Positions 19,352 to 29,251 of a stretch of 64,000 nt of DNA are shown here, in pieces. A program made the position numbers and the translations under genes. The notes beneath the pieces were generated by a model. That model saw nothing but the letters and a program-made list of their open reading frames with translations, was not told the origin of the DNA and did not search any database. The stretch is from Bordetella ansorpii (lineage in GTDB: Bacteria > Pseudomonadota > Gammaproteobacteria > Burkholderiales > Burkholderiaceae_B), in the NCBI RefSeq assembly GCF_900078705.1, contig NZ_FKIF01000001.1, forward strand, positions 620,001 to 684,000. Direction: 5' to 3'. The stretch's first letter is position 1. Every line of letters begins with the position of its first letter.

Positions 19352-20593
19352 ATGGGCACAGAAGACTACGCCGTGCCCGACGCTCCCCGCCCACTTCCCT
19401 CCCGTACCGCTTCCGGCCCCGAATATTCGGGGACGGTCGGCCTGTGCCTGCTGTCCATGCTGAACCATGTGGCGCTGACGGGGGGACGCATCACCGTCTC
19501 GCTGACCGCGCTGAAGCTGGGCCTGTCCACCCTGCAGGTGGGCATGCTGGTGGCGGTCTTTGCCGTCCTGCCCATGCTGGCCTCGGTGCATACCGGCCGA
19601 TGGGTGGACAAGATCGGCGTCATGCGGCCGCTGGCCCTCGGCACCGCCCTGACCTGTATCGGCACGTTCCTGCCGTTCATCTGGCAGAGCCAGCCCGCGC
19701 TGCTGGCGGCGGCCTGCTGCATCGGCATCGGTTTCATGCTGCACCAGGTCGCCACCCAGGACATCCTGGGCCACGCCGGCCAGCAGCGGCGCCTGCGGAA
19801 TTTCTCGGTCCTGTCGCTGGCGCTGGCCGCGTCGGGCTTCAGCGGGCCGCTGATCGCCGGCCTGTCCATCGACCACTTGGGATCACGGCTGGCCTTCGGC
19901 ATCCTGGCGCTCTGCCCGCTGCTGTCGGTCGGCGGTCTGTACCTGATGCGCCGGCCGTTGCGGGCCTTCAGCGCCGCGCTGGTGGCCAGCCACCGCGTCC
20001 CGGACACGCGCCCCAGGCTGGGCGAGATCCTGGCGGTGCCGGCGCTGCGGCGGGTCATGCTGGTGAATACCATCCTGTCCGGGGCCTGGGACACGCACCT
20101 GTTCGTGGTGCCCATCTACGGCATCCGGATCGGGCTGTCCGCTACCACCATCGGCCTGATTCTCGCCGCGTTCTCGGCGGCAACGTTCATCATCCGCCTC
20201 TTTCTCCCCATCATCCAGCGGCGCGTGCGCGGCTGGACGATGGTGCGGGCCGCCATCGTCACGACCGCCCTGGATTTCATGATTTATCCGCTGTTCGAAG
20301 ACGTTAACGTGTTGATCGGCCTGTCTTTCGTGCTGGGGCTGGCGCTGGGCGCCTGCCAGCCCAGCGTGCTGGCCCTGGTGCATCAATTCAGTCCGCCCGG
20401 ACGCGCGGCCGAAGCCATGGGCCTGCGCCTGGCGCTGATCAACTGTTCCCAGGTGTCGCTGCCGTTGACCTTCGGCGCGCTCGGTGCCTTAATCGGGGTG
20501 GCGCCGCTTTTCTGGGCCTATGCCGCCGCGCTGGCGCTCGGGGGCTGGTTCAACCGCCACCCTCCGCAAGAATCCGCAGACCCCTCGCCGTGA
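19352..20593 (+). CDS. MFS transporter
   Basis: The 413-residue protein has twelve predicted membrane helices. The MFS loop signature between helices 2 and 3 reads HTGRWVDKIGVMRPLALG, and a positively charged loop occurs near residue 285 (PIIQRRVRGW). It resembles the drug or sugar exporter groups; the substrate is unknown. It is transcribed divergently from macA across 266 bases. The stop overlaps the ChaC start (GTGA). Confidence 0.85.
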   Translation: MGTEDYAVPDAPRPLPSRTASGPEYSGTVGLCLLSMLNHVALTGGRITVSLTALKLGLSTLQVGMLVAVFAVLPMLASVHTGRWVDKIGVMRPLALGTALTCIGTFLPFIWQSQPALLAAACCIGIGFMLHQVATQDILGHAGQQRRLRNFSVLSLALAASGFSGPLIAGLSIDHLGSRLAFGILALCPLLSVGGLYLMRRPLRAFSAALVASHRVPDTRPRLGEILAVPALRRVMLVNTILSGAWDTHLFVVPIYGIRIGLSATTIGLILAAFSAATFIIRLFLPIIQRRVRGWTMVRAAIVTTALDFMIYPLFEDVNVLIGLSFVLGLALGACQPSVLALVHQFSPPGRAAEAMGLRLALINCSQVSLPLTFGALGALIGVAPLFWAYAAALALGGWFNRHPPQESADPSP

Positions 20594-21264
20594 AACCCGC
20601 CTCCCCTCCCGCCTCGGACATCAGCAACCCCGCCGCCCTGCCCTTCCGGCTGTGGACGGCCGACGAGAAACAGGCCTCGATGCAGGCCGCCCTGAAAGAC
20701 TGGCAGCCCGGCCAGGACGTCTGGATCTATGGATACGGCTCGCTGATCTGGCGTCCCGAATTCGACTACCTGGAACGCCGCCTGGCCACTTTGCGCGGCC
20801 ATCACCGGGCGCTGTGCCTGTGGTCGCGGGTCAACCGTGGCACGCCGGAATGCCCGGGCCTGGTGTTCGGCCTGGACCGGGGCGGCTCGTGCCGTGGCGT
20901 GGTGTACCGCGTGGACGGCAACCAAGTGCCCAAATTCTTTCCCGCCCTCTGGAACCGCGAAATGTCCACCGGCGCCTACCTGCCGCGCTGGCTGAACTGC
21001 AACACCCCGGAAGGCGACGTGAAAGCGCTGGTATTTGTCATGAACCGCGCCAATCCCGCCTACGTCAGCGCGTTGCCCGAGGAAGAACTGGTCGCCGTGG
21101 TGCGGCGCGCCTCGGGCCGCTACGGTCCCTGCACCGACTACATCATGGAAACCGTGCACGCGCTGCGCGGCTCGGGCATCCGCGACGCGCGCCTGGAAAT
21201 GGTCGCGGCCCGCCTGAAAACCGCCATGCAGGAGGATGCGGCGGCCAGCGCGGCGGCAAAGTAA
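20590..21264 (+). CDS. chaC: Glutathione-specific gamma-glutamylcyclotransferase, ChaC family
   Basis: The 224-residue protein starts with GTG and overlaps the MFS stop by 4 bases. The gamma-glutamylcyclotransferase loop YGYGSLIW is at about residue 50. The conserved glutamate region follows in the typical ChaC order (RVDGNQVPKFFPALWNREM). It cleaves glutathione to 5-oxoproline and Cys-Gly. Possible partners of glutathione turnover in this window include gamma-glutamyltransferase at 29-30.8 kb. Confidence 0.9.
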   Translation: MKPASPPASDISNPAALPFRLWTADEKQASMQAALKDWQPGQDVWIYGYGSLIWRPEFDYLERRLATLRGHHRALCLWSRVNRGTPECPGLVFGLDRGGSCRGVVYRVDGNQVPKFFPALWNREMSTGAYLPRWLNCNTPEGDVKALVFVMNRANPAYVSALPEEELVAVVRRASGRYGPCTDYIMETVHALRGSGIRDARLEMVAARLKTAMQEDAAASAAAK

Positions 21265-21345
21265 CTCCGCCCCCAGGGACATCCCCCGGCGCGCCGGGGC
21301 CCAAGCGGTACACTGGAACATTCCCGTCCACCCGGTGTTTACCCC

Positions 21346-21978
21346 ATGTCCGTCTCCGATCTGCGCCAGAGTTACGACAAAGGCGTGCTGCTGGAAGACG
21401 AGGCCGCCGCCTCGCCGTTCGATCAATTCAGCCTCTGGTTCGACCAGGCGCTGGCCGCCCGCGTACCCGAGCCCAACGCCATGACGCTGGCCACGGTCGA
21501 CGCCGATGGCCAGCCCTCGGCGCGCATCGTGCTCATCAAGGGCTACGACGAACGCGGCTTCGTGTTCTTCACGAACTACGAATCGCGCAAGGGCCGCGAG
21601 ATCGCCGCCAATCCGCGCGCCGCGCTGCTGTTCTTCTGGCAGCCGCTGGAGCGCCAGGTGCGCATCGAGGGCCGCATGGAATTCACCTCGGCCGAGGAGT
21701 CCGACGCCTACTACGCCAGCCGTCCGGTAGGGTCGCGCCTGGGCGCCTGGGCGTCAGAGCAAAGCCGTCCCGTCACGCGCGAGGTGCTGGAAGCGCGCGA
21801 GCGCGACTACCGCGAACGCTACGGCGACCAGCCGCCGCGTCCGCCGCACTGGGGCGGTTACCGCCTGGTGCCGACCGCCTTCGAGTTCTGGCAGGGCCGT
21901 CCGTCGCGCCTGCATGACCGCCTGCGCTACCGGCCCGATGGCAAGTCCGGCTGGCAGATCGACCGACTCGCCCCCTGA
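21346..21978 (+). CDS. pdxH: Pyridoxamine 5'-phosphate oxidase
   Basis: The 210-residue FMN enzyme makes pyridoxal phosphate. The FMN-contacting segment [22 protein letters not shown] is near residues 57-78 and the family C-terminal signature [13 protein letters not shown] near 185-197. Length matches E. coli PdxH (218). The gene stands 81 bases after chaC. Confidence 0.96.
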   Translation: MSVSDLRQSYDKGVLLEDEAAASPFDQFSLWFDQALAARVPEPNAMTLATVDADGQPSARIVLIKGYDERGFVFFTNYESRKGREIAANPRAALLFFWQPLERQVRIEGRMEFTSAEESDAYYASRPVGSRLGAWASEQSRPVTREVLEARERDYRERYGDQPPRPPHWGGYRLVPTAFEFWQGRPSRLHDRLRYRPDGKSGWQIDRLAP

Positions 21979-22006
21979 GCCCGCCACGCCGCAGCCCGCC
22001 GCACCG

Positions 22007-22519
22007 ATGTCTTCCGTTCCTTCTCCAAGTTTCGACGCGCCCTACTTCCGCCATGCCCTGGGCCGTTTCGCCACCGGCGTCACCGTGGTCAGCATGGCGA
22101 TGCCCGACGGCACGCCTATCGGCGTGACGGTCAGCTCGTTCAACTCGGTCTCGCTCGATCCGCCCCTGGTGCTGTGGAGCCTGGCGCAGAAGTCATCGTC
22201 GCTGGAGCTGTTTCGCGCATGCGAGCGCTATGTGGTCAATGTGCTGTCGGCGGGGCAGATCGCGCTGGCGAGGCGCTTCGCCACCGGCATCACCACCGAG
22301 CGCTTCAAGGGCCTGCCCATGACGCACGCCCCGGACGGCACGCCCATGCTGACCGGTTGCGCCGCCTGGTTCGAATGCGGCAACCGCGCGCAATATGCGG
22401 AGGGCGACCACCTGATCATGGTCGGCCGCGTGCTGCATTGCGGCCATACCGACGCCGCGCCGCTGGTGTTCCATGCCGGCGGCTTCGACCTGACCCCGGC
22501 CGCGCAGCGCCAGGACTGA
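22007..22519 (+). CDS. Flavin reductase-like (FMN-binding) protein
   Basis: The 170-residue split-barrel flavoprotein is of the DIM6/NTAB flavin reductase group. It has FRHALGRFATGVTVVS at residues 14-29, VSSFNSVSLDPPLVL with the flavin-contacting SFNSVS, and a C-terminal HAGGFDL. These proteins supply reduced flavin to two-component monooxygenases; no oxygenase component is adjacent. The in-frame extension upstream overlaps pdxH and is not used. The ATG at 22007 gives the standard length. Confidence 0.88.
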   Translation: MSSVPSPSFDAPYFRHALGRFATGVTVVSMAMPDGTPIGVTVSSFNSVSLDPPLVLWSLAQKSSSLELFRACERYVVNVLSAGQIALARRFATGITTERFKGLPMTHAPDGTPMLTGCAAWFECGNRAQYAEGDHLIMVGRVLHCGHTDAAPLVFHAGGFDLTPAAQRQD

Positions 22520-22534
22520 CAGGACAATACGAAC

Positions 22535-23644
22535 ATGGACATCGACTGCATCGTCATCGGCGCCGGCGTCGTCGGCCTGGCCGTGGCCCGCGGGCTCGCC
22601 CTGCAGGGCCGTGAAGTGCTGGTGGCCGAAGCCTCCGAAGGCATCGGCACCGGCACCAGCTCGCGCAATTCCGAAGTCATCCACGCCGGCATCTATTACG
22701 CCGCCAACAGCCTGAAGGCGCGCCTGTGCGTGCGCGGCAAGCACCTGCTGTACGAATACTGCGATGCGCGTGGCGTGCCGTACCGGCGCCTGGGCAAGCT
22801 GATCGTGGCCACGTCCGACGAAGAGGCCGGCCAGTTGGAAGGCATCGCGGCGCGCGCGCGGGCCAACGGCGTGGACGACATGCGCCAGATCGACGGCGCC
22901 GAGGCCGGCCGGCTCGAGCCCGCGCTGCGCTGCACGGCTGCGCTGGTGTCGCCTTCCACCGGCATCGTCGACAGCCATGCGCTGATGCTGGCCTACCAGG
23001 GCGATGCCGAGAACGCGGGCGCGCAATGCGTGTTCCACACCCCCATGCAGTCGGCCCGCGTGCTGCCCGGCGGCGGCTTCGAGGCGCGCTTCGGCGGCGC
23101 CGAAGCCATGACGCTGACCTGCAATGTGCTGATCAACGCGGCCGGCCTGCAGGCGCCCACGCTGGCGCGCCGCATCGAAGGCCTGCCGGTGGACACCGTC
23201 CCGCGCGAGTACCTGTGCAAGGGCAGCTATTTCACGCTGGCGGGCCGCGCGCCGTTCTCGCGCCTGATCTACCCCGCGCCCGCGCCCAACCATGCCGGCC
23301 TGGGCGTGCACCTGACGCTGGACATGGGCGGCCAGGCCAAGTTCGGTCCCGACACCGAATGGATCGAGACCGAGGACTACACGCTGGATCCCCGGCGCGC
23401 CGAGGTGTTCTACGATGCGGTGCGCCGCTACTGGCCTGCCCTGCCCGACGGCGCGCTGGCCCCCGGGTACACGGGCATCCGGCCCAAGATCTCGGGCCCG
23501 CGCGACCCCGCCGCGGATTTCGCCATCGCCGGCCCCGCCGCCCACGGCGTGCCCGGCCTGGTCAATCTGTACGGCATCGAATCCCCCGGACTGACGGCCA
23601 GCCTGGCCATCGCCGAAGAAACCCTGCAACGACTCAACCCCTGA
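22535..23644 (+). CDS. FAD-dependent oxidoreductase, L-2-hydroxyglutarate oxidase-like
   Basis: The 369-residue DAO-family enzyme has a [11 protein letters not shown] dinucleotide motif at residues 9-19. The segment [14 protein letters not shown], typical of LhgO and its homologues, follows, and [16 protein letters not shown] lies near the C-terminus. It likely oxidises an L-2-hydroxy acid and passes electrons to the quinone pool or oxygen. It lies 15 bases after the flavin reductase gene and 16 before purU. Confidence 0.88.
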   Translation: MDIDCIVIGAGVVGLAVARGLALQGREVLVAEASEGIGTGTSSRNSEVIHAGIYYAANSLKARLCVRGKHLLYEYCDARGVPYRRLGKLIVATSDEEAGQLEGIAARARANGVDDMRQIDGAEAGRLEPALRCTAALVSPSTGIVDSHALMLAYQGDAENAGAQCVFHTPMQSARVLPGGGFEARFGGAEAMTLTCNVLINAAGLQAPTLARRIEGLPVDTVPREYLCKGSYFTLAGRAPFSRLIYPAPAPNHAGLGVHLTLDMGGQAKFGPDTEWIETEDYTLDPRRAEVFYDAVRRYWPALPDGALAPGYTGIRPKISGPRDPAADFAIAGPAAHGVPGLVNLYGIESPGLTASLAIAEETLQRLNP

Positions 23645-23660
23645 CCTCGCCCTTCTCGCC

Positions 23661-24515
23661 ATGCAGCACAACGACTACATCCTGACCCTGTCCTGCCCCG
23701 ACCGCACCGGCATCGTCTATCGCGTCAGCGGCCTGCTGTTCGAACTGGGCTGCAACATCCTGGATTCGCAGCAGTACGGCGACGAAGAGACGGGCCGCTT
23801 CTTCCTGCGCGTGCACTTCGACCTGCCGCAGGCCATCACGCAGGAATCGCTGCGCGAGCGCTTCGCCGCGATGGCCGAGGGCCATTCGATGGACTGGCAG
23901 ATCCATGACGCCCGCTACAAGCCGCGCCTGCTCATCATGGTCAGCAAGCAGGGCCACTGCCTGAACGACCTGCTGTTCCGCGTGCAAAGCGGCCAGCTGC
24001 ATGCCGAGATCGCGGCCATCGTCTCGAACCACAACGACTACGCCGCTTTGGCCGCCTCCTACGGCATCCCGTTCCATCACCTGCCGGTCACGGCGGACAC
24101 CAAGGCGCGGCAAGAGCAGCAGGTGCTGGACCTGGTGGCCAGCGAACGCATCGACCTGGTCGTGCTGGCGCGCTACATGCAGATCCTGTCGGCCGACCTG
24201 TGCCGCGCGCTGGAAGGCCGCGCCATCAACATCCACCACAGCTTCCTGCCCAGCTTCAAGGGCGCTCGCCCCTATCACCAGGCGCACGCGCGCGGCGTGA
24301 AGATCATCGGCGCCACGGCGCACTACGTCACGTCCGACCTGGACGAAGGCCCGATCATCGAGCAGGACATCGAGCGCGTCGACCACGGCATGACGGCGCA
24401 GCAGCTCACCCAGGTGGGCAGCGACGTCGAATCGCTGGTGCTGTCGCGCGCCGTGCGCAGCCATGTCGAGCACCGCATCTTGCTCAACCGCAACAAGACT
24501 GTCGTGTTCCGCTGA
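23661..24515 (+). CDS. purU: Formyltetrahydrofolate deformylase
   Basis: The 284-residue protein hydrolyses 10-formyl-THF to formate and THF. An N-terminal ACT domain (residues 1-80, LSCPDRTGIVYRVSGLLFELG) precedes a formyltransferase-like catalytic domain. The latter has the HHSFLPSFKGARPYHQA active-site stretch and the aspartate in SDLDEGPII. It is the last gene of the loosely spaced plus-strand run beginning at 19.35 kb. Confidence 0.96.
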   Translation: MQHNDYILTLSCPDRTGIVYRVSGLLFELGCNILDSQQYGDEETGRFFLRVHFDLPQAITQESLRERFAAMAEGHSMDWQIHDARYKPRLLIMVSKQGHCLNDLLFRVQSGQLHAEIAAIVSNHNDYAALAASYGIPFHHLPVTADTKARQEQQVLDLVASERIDLVVLARYMQILSADLCRALEGRAINIHHSFLPSFKGARPYHQAHARGVKIIGATAHYVTSDLDEGPIIEQDIERVDHGMTAQQLTQVGSDVESLVLSRAVRSHVEHRILLNRNKTVVFR

Positions 24516-24584
24516 CCCCCCGGCCGCGAGGCGCCCGCCGGCATTGCCGATGGCCCCGTACTGCGGAACGCAGCGGGGGACCGG

Positions 24585-26405
24585 TCACGCCTTCGGCGCC
24601 TTGCGCGAAGACCGCTGCTTCGCCGGTCCGTTCGCGCGGCTCAGGTTGTACGCGGTGTTCACCAGCCCGATGTGCGAGAAACCCTGCGGGAAGTTGCCCA
24701 CCAGCCGGCGCCGCGCCACGTCGTATTCCTCGGCCAGCAGGCCCAGGTCGTTGCGCATGCCCAGCAGGCGCTGGAACAGCTTCTCGGCGTCGGCCAGCCG
24801 GCCTTGCAGCACGTAGGCGTCGGCCAGCCAGAAGCTGCACGCCAGGAACACGCCTTCGTCGCCGGGCAGCCCATCATCGGTATGGCCGTTGGAATAGCGC
24901 AGCAGCAGGCCGTCACGCAGCAATTCCTGTTCGACCGCGCGGATCGTGCCCTGCACGCGCGGATCGTCGGGCGGCAGGAATCCCACCAGCGGAATCAGCA
25001 GCAGGCTGGCGTCCAGCCCCGTGCCGCCGTAGTACTGCACGAACGTATTGCGCTGGGCATCGTAGCCATGGGCGCAGATGTCGTCGCGGATCTCGTCGCG
25101 CACGCGGGTCCAGCGCGCCACCGGGCCTTCCAGGCCGAACTGCTCGCATGACTTGATGGCGCGGTCGAAGGCCACCCAGCACATCAGGCGCGAATGCGTG
25201 AAGGCGCGCTTGGGGCCGCGCACTTCCCAGATGCCGTGGTCCAGGCTTTTCCACAGTTCTTCCAGCGGCTGGATCAGCACGTTCTGCAACCGCCAGGCTT
25301 CGGCCAGCGGCGCCAGGTCCGCGGCCCGCGCCGCATGCAAGGTCTCGATCAGCTCGCCATATACGTCCAGCTGCAACTGGTCCGCAGCGGCATTGCCCAC
25401 GCGCACCGGCAGGCTGCCCTCGTAGCCGGGCAGCCATTGCACATCGTGCTCCGGCAGCCAGCGCTCGCCGGCAATGCCATACATGATCTGCATCTGCTTG
25501 GGATGGCCCGCCACGGCGCGCAGCAGCCACTGCCGCCACGCCTCGGCCTCTTCGCGATAGCCGGCGTTCAGCAGCGCGTAGAGGGTCAGCGAGGAGTCGC
25601 GCAGCCAGCAATAGCGGTAGTCCCAGTTGCGGCTGCCGCCCAGTTCCTCGGGCAGTCCCATCGTCGGCGCGGCGATGATGCCGCCGGTGGGCTGGAAGGT
25701 CAGCAGTTTCAGCGTGATCAGCGACCGTACCACCGCCTCGCGGCGCTCGTCCGGGCCTTCCCAATGGCAGCGGCGCGCCCATTGCTGCCACCACGACACC
25801 GTGCGGTCCTTGCTCTCCAGCCGGTCGGGCACGAAATGCGGCGTCTGGTGCGAACGGTGGTACGACAGCGTGAACGGCACCGACTGCCCTTCCCGCACCG
25901 TGAAATGCGCCATGCTGCGCATGTCCTCGCCCTTCAGGTCCACCGAGGCATGCAGCTCGACCGCGTCGGGACCGGAGATGGCGCTCAGGCCGTAGTCGCG
26001 CCGGCGCACCCACGGCACCGCCTGGCCGTAGTTGAAGCGCAGCACCAGTTCCATGTCCATGTCGACCTTGCCTGCCACGCCGCACACGATGCGCACCACG
26101 TCCACGCGCGATTCGTCGTCGCTGATGGGCATGAAGTCGCAGACCGTGACCGTGCCGGTGGCGTTTTCGTAGCGGGTTTCCAGCACGGCCGTGTCCGGGA
26201 GGTAGCGGCGCGTGATGCGGCATTGATCGCATCCGGCGGGCGCCAGCCGCCAATGGCCGTGGCGCTCGTCGCCCAGCAGCGCGGCGAAGCAGGCGGGCGA
26301 ATCGAAATGCGGCAGGCACAACCAGTCGATGGAACCGTCGCGCGACACCAGCGCGGCGGACAGCATGTTGCCGATCAGGCCATAGTCTTCCAGGGGTTTG
26401 GACAT
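24585..26405 (-). CDS. Glycoside hydrolase family 15 protein (glucoamylase/trehalase-like)
   Basis: The protein has 606 residues, the usual length of the bacterial GH15 group. The N-terminal beta-sandwich covers about residues 1-210 (KPLEDYGLIGNMLSAALVSRDGSIDWLCLP). An (alpha/alpha)6 barrel follows, with GGSRNWDYRYCWLRDSSLTLYAL near 255 and ANGHTDDGLPGDEGVFLACSFWL near 520. Members hydrolyse alpha-linked glucose, including trehalose. A frame extends to 26432, but the AAGGAG ribosome site falls between that codon and the ATG at 26405. No secretion signal is visible, so it is probably cytoplasmic. It lies just downstream of a glucose-dehydrogenase-like SDR. Confidence 0.92.
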   Translation of the reverse strand: MSKPLEDYGLIGNMLSAALVSRDGSIDWLCLPHFDSPACFAALLGDERHGHWRLAPAGCDQCRITRRYLPDTAVLETRYENATGTVTVCDFMPISDDESRVDVVRIVCGVAGKVDMDMELVLRFNYGQAVPWVRRRDYGLSAISGPDAVELHASVDLKGEDMRSMAHFTVREGQSVPFTLSYHRSHQTPHFVPDRLESKDRTVSWWQQWARRCHWEGPDERREAVVRSLITLKLLTFQPTGGIIAAPTMGLPEELGGSRNWDYRYCWLRDSSLTLYALLNAGYREEAEAWRQWLLRAVAGHPKQMQIMYGIAGERWLPEHDVQWLPGYEGSLPVRVGNAAADQLQLDVYGELIETLHAARAADLAPLAEAWRLQNVLIQPLEELWKSLDHGIWEVRGPKRAFTHSRLMCWVAFDRAIKSCEQFGLEGPVARWTRVRDEIRDDICAHGYDAQRNTFVQYYGGTGLDASLLLIPLVGFLPPDDPRVQGTIRAVEQELLRDGLLLRYSNGHTDDGLPGDEGVFLACSFWLADAYVLQGRLADAEKLFQRLLGMRNDLGLLAEEYDVARRRLVGNFPQGFSHIGLVNTAYNLSRANGPAKQRSSRKAPKA

Positions 26406-26470
26406 GGAAGCGGGCACTCCTTCTGGCTGCAAGCGTTAGTCAGGGACTCGGAAATGGCGACGCCGCGCCA

Positions 26471-27292
26471 TCAACCCGCGCCACGGAACTCCGGATACAG
26501 CGTCATGCCGCCATCGACGAACAGCGTCGCGCCCGTCACGTAATCCGAGGCATCGGAAGCCAGCCACACCGCCGCGCGTCCGATGTCCTCGGGCTCGCCG
26601 ATGCGGTCGTACGGGATCAGTTTCAACAGCTCCGCCATGGCCTGGCTGGTGCCCCAGGCCGCATGGTTGATGGGCGTGCGGATCGCGCCCGGGGCGATGC
26701 TGTTCACGCGTATCTTGCGCGGCGCCAGTTCCTGCGCCAGCGAGCGCATCAGCAGCGACACGCCGCCTTTCGAAGCCGCATAGTTCGCCTGGAAGGCCCA
26801 CGGGATCACCTCGTGCACCGAACTGATGAACAGGATCTTGCCCGCCGACGCGCCCTTGGGCGGCGGCTCGGGCCAGCGCGCCAGATAGGCGCGCGCGGCG
26901 GCGCGCGCGCACAGGAACTGGCCGGTCAGGTTGACGTCGATGACGGCCTGCCACTGCGCCAGCGTCATGTCCTGGATGGGCGCGGGCTGCTCGATGCCCG
27001 CGTTGTTCACCAGGATGTCCAGCTCGCCCAGTTGGCTCCGCACCTCGGCGAACATCTGCCCGACCTCGTCCTCGCGGCTGACGTCTCCCAGCACGGGCAC
27101 GGCCTGGCCGCCCGCCCCGACGATCTCGGCCACGACTTCATCGGCGCGTTGCCGGCCGTCTTTCGCATCGCGATAATTGACGGCCACCCGCGCCCCCGCG
27201 CCCGCCAGTGAAATGGCCACCGCACGGCCGATGCCGGACGTGGCGCCGGTGACCAGGGCCACGCGGCCCGCAAGTTCCTGCGTCTGGGACAT
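26471..27292 (-). CDS. SDR oxidoreductase, glucose 1-dehydrogenase-like
   Basis: The 273-residue classical short-chain dehydrogenase has the cofactor motif TGATSGIGRAV near residues 15-25, NNAGI near 93, and the catalytic serine in ISSVHE with the tyrosine and lysine in YAASKGG. The overall pattern (SIAPGAIRTPIN, IGRAAVWLASDASDYVTG) resembles the glucose 1-dehydrogenase group. Together with the GH15 enzyme transcribed just after it, it suggests cleavage of an alpha-glucoside followed by glucose oxidation. Substrate is inferred only. Confidence 0.85.
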   Translation of the reverse strand: MSQTQELAGRVALVTGATSGIGRAVAISLAGAGARVAVNYRDAKDGRQRADEVVAEIVGAGGQAVPVLGDVSREDEVGQMFAEVRSQLGELDILVNNAGIEQPAPIQDMTLAQWQAVIDVNLTGQFLCARAAARAYLARWPEPPPKGASAGKILFISSVHEVIPWAFQANYAASKGGVSLLMRSLAQELAPRKIRVNSIAPGAIRTPINHAAWGTSQAMAELLKLIPYDRIGEPEDIGRAAVWLASDASDYVTGATLFVDGGMTLYPEFRGAG

Positions 27293-27552
27293 GCTGCCTC
27301 CTTGGCATGACGCCCATGCACTGACATGCCGCTGAACCTTCAGGCAGCCGCCGTTTCATGAGCCACTCATGGATAAGACCACGATGGCAAGAGAAGTTTC
27401 CCATCGGTTGTTTGCCGTGTGATTCGATAGTTTTCCGAGCGCGCCCTATCCTGCCGCAATGCACCATCGGCGCGTACACTGGCCGGTATCCAGGATCTCA
27501 GCGGAACTCTTCCCCCGATGCGGCACCGCAATCCCCTCCGCTTTTCCTGCAC

Positions 27553-28617
27553 ATGCCGATGAAGCGCGGCTTCGCCAGCCTGTTCTTCAAGGCCGCGCGC
27601 AACATGACGCGGCTGCAGAACAAGATGGTGCGCGCAGGCACGCGTACGCTGGCGGCCCAGGCCAAGGCCGGCGCCAAGCGGGCCAAGGACGCGCCGCGCA
27701 AGGCGCCGGCCACGCCAGGCCCCGCATCCTGGGCGTCCGGCCTGGGCACATGGCAACCCTCGCTGCAGTACGCCGCGCCCGGGGGACGCCGGCTGGCCTA
27801 CGCGCGCTATCAGCCTGCCGGCCGGGTCCAGGGGCGGCCCTTGCTGGTGATGCTGCACGGCTGCCGCCAGACCGCCGCCGACTTCGCGCGCGGCACGCGC
27901 ATGAACCTGCAGGCCGACCACGCGGGCTTCGCGGTGCTGTACCCCCAGCAGGCCCAGTCCAGGCAATCGCAGCGCTGCTGGCGCTGGTTCGAACCCGAGC
28001 GCGGCGGACGCGAGGACGCCGATGCCATCGCCGCGCTGATACGCGCAGAGATCGCGAGCCACGGCCTGGACGCGCGCCGCGTGTACCTCGCCGGGCTGTC
28101 GGCTGGCGCGGGCATGGCCGCGCTGATCGCGTTGCGCCATCCCGGCCTGATCGCCGCCGTGGCCCTGCATTCCGGCGTGGTGGTGGGCAGCGCGCGCAAC
28201 GCGGTGGACGGCCTGAGCGTGATGCGGCGCGGCACCTTGCGCAACCCCGACGCCATCTTCGGCAGCGTCGCGCATCCCGACTTGCTCCGGCTGGGCATGC
28301 CCGCGCTGATCCTGCATGGCCAGCGCGACAACGCGGTCTCCGTGCGCAACGCGCAGCAACTGGCCGAGCAGTTCCGCCACCTGAATGGCCTGCCGCCCGG
28401 CGACACCGTTGCACGCGTGCTGGCCGGGGGCACGAAGCGCGAGTACCGCCGCGTGGATACGCTGCGCGGCCGCACGCCGGTGGTGCGGCTGTGCGAGATT
28501 CCCCGGTTGACGCATGCCTGGAGCGGCGGCGACGGCGCCGTCGAATACCACGCGGATACGGGACCGGATGCCTCGGTGCTGCTGTGGCAGTTCTTCAGGC
28601 GGCACGCGCGGCACTGA
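27553..28617 (+). CDS. PHB depolymerase-family esterase (LpqC type)
   Basis: The 354-residue alpha/beta hydrolase has oxyanion-hole sequence LVMLHGCRQTA near residue 97, nucleophile S183 in GLSAG, and candidate acid and histidine in LHGQRDN and LTHAWSGG. It belongs to the esterase_phb family that includes extracellular PHB depolymerases and feruloyl esterases. However, the N-terminal 60 residues are basic and amphipathic (RNMTRLQNKMVRAGTRTL) rather than a signal peptide, as in many intracellular betaproteobacterial members often annotated as PHB depolymerase-like. ATG 27553 or 27559 are both plausible starts. Confidence 0.85.
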   Translation: MPMKRGFASLFFKAARNMTRLQNKMVRAGTRTLAAQAKAGAKRAKDAPRKAPATPGPASWASGLGTWQPSLQYAAPGGRRLAYARYQPAGRVQGRPLLVMLHGCRQTAADFARGTRMNLQADHAGFAVLYPQQAQSRQSQRCWRWFEPERGGREDADAIAALIRAEIASHGLDARRVYLAGLSAGAGMAALIALRHPGLIAAVALHSGVVVGSARNAVDGLSVMRRGTLRNPDAIFGSVAHPDLLRLGMPALILHGQRDNAVSVRNAQQLAEQFRHLNGLPPGDTVARVLAGGTKREYRRVDTLRGRTPVVRLCEIPRLTHAWSGGDGAVEYHADTGPDASVLLWQFFRRHARH

Positions 28618-28738
28618 GACGACACAAACGTCGTCCGGCCCTCCCGCCGCATCGTCAGACTGCGACCCATCGCCTTCATCCCATCCTCATAAGTCCTTGG
28701 CACACTACGCCCGCACCCATTTCGAGGAGCCCCTGATC

Positions 28739-29251
28739 ATGAAACAAGCCCTGACGATGATGCCCTGGGGATTGCTGACGGGATTGGCCGCCGCGGCCCT
28801 GCTGGCCCTGGCCGCCAGCACCGGCACGCTGGTCGGCGCCTGGAGCGAGGCCCGCGTCGACACCCGCATCGAAAACTATGCCGTGCCAGCCGCCGAGCCC
28901 GCGGCCATCGTGGCGGCCGCCCGGCAGGCGGCCGGACTGGACCCCGCCGAGCCCTCGCTGGGCGACGGCTCGCGCCGCACCCGCCCCATGCTGGCGTCGG
29001 CGTATCCGCTGCCGGTCCTCTGGTACGGCGCTCAATCCCCCAGCGCCAGCCCTTCCCTGCGCGGGTCCGCGCCGCCGGACAGCCCCGACGGTCCGATCAC
29101 GATTCCCTGCAACCCGCTGGGGAATTCCTCTTCCCTGACCTCGTGCCCCAATTTCCGCAGCGCGGGCGCCAGCTTCACCAGCGACGTGCCGCGCTCCAGC
29201 TCGGTCGCGCGGTTGCGGCTGCCCATGTTGGGCAGCGCGATGGCTTCCTGA
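28739..29251 (+). CDS. Small hypothetical membrane protein with antisense-overlapping tail
   Basis: An ATG with a CGAGGAG ribosome site begins a protein with one hydrophobic helix at residues 9-33 and an alanine-rich soluble part to about residue 98. Up to there composition looks genuine. From about 29032 the frame runs on for 220 bases antisense to the end of the gamma-glutamyltransferase gene, where it reads like a serine/proline-rich shadow. Either the natural stop has been lost at this junction or the C-terminal part is simply non-conserved. Function unknown. Confidence 0.45.
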   Translation: MKQALTMMPWGLLTGLAAAALLALAASTGTLVGAWSEARVDTRIENYAVPAAEPAAIVAAARQAAGLDPAEPSLGDGSRRTRPMLASAYPLPVLWYGAQSPSASPSLRGSAPPDSPDGPITIPCNPLGNSSSLTSCPNFRSAGASFTSDVPRSSSVARLRLPMLGSAMAS

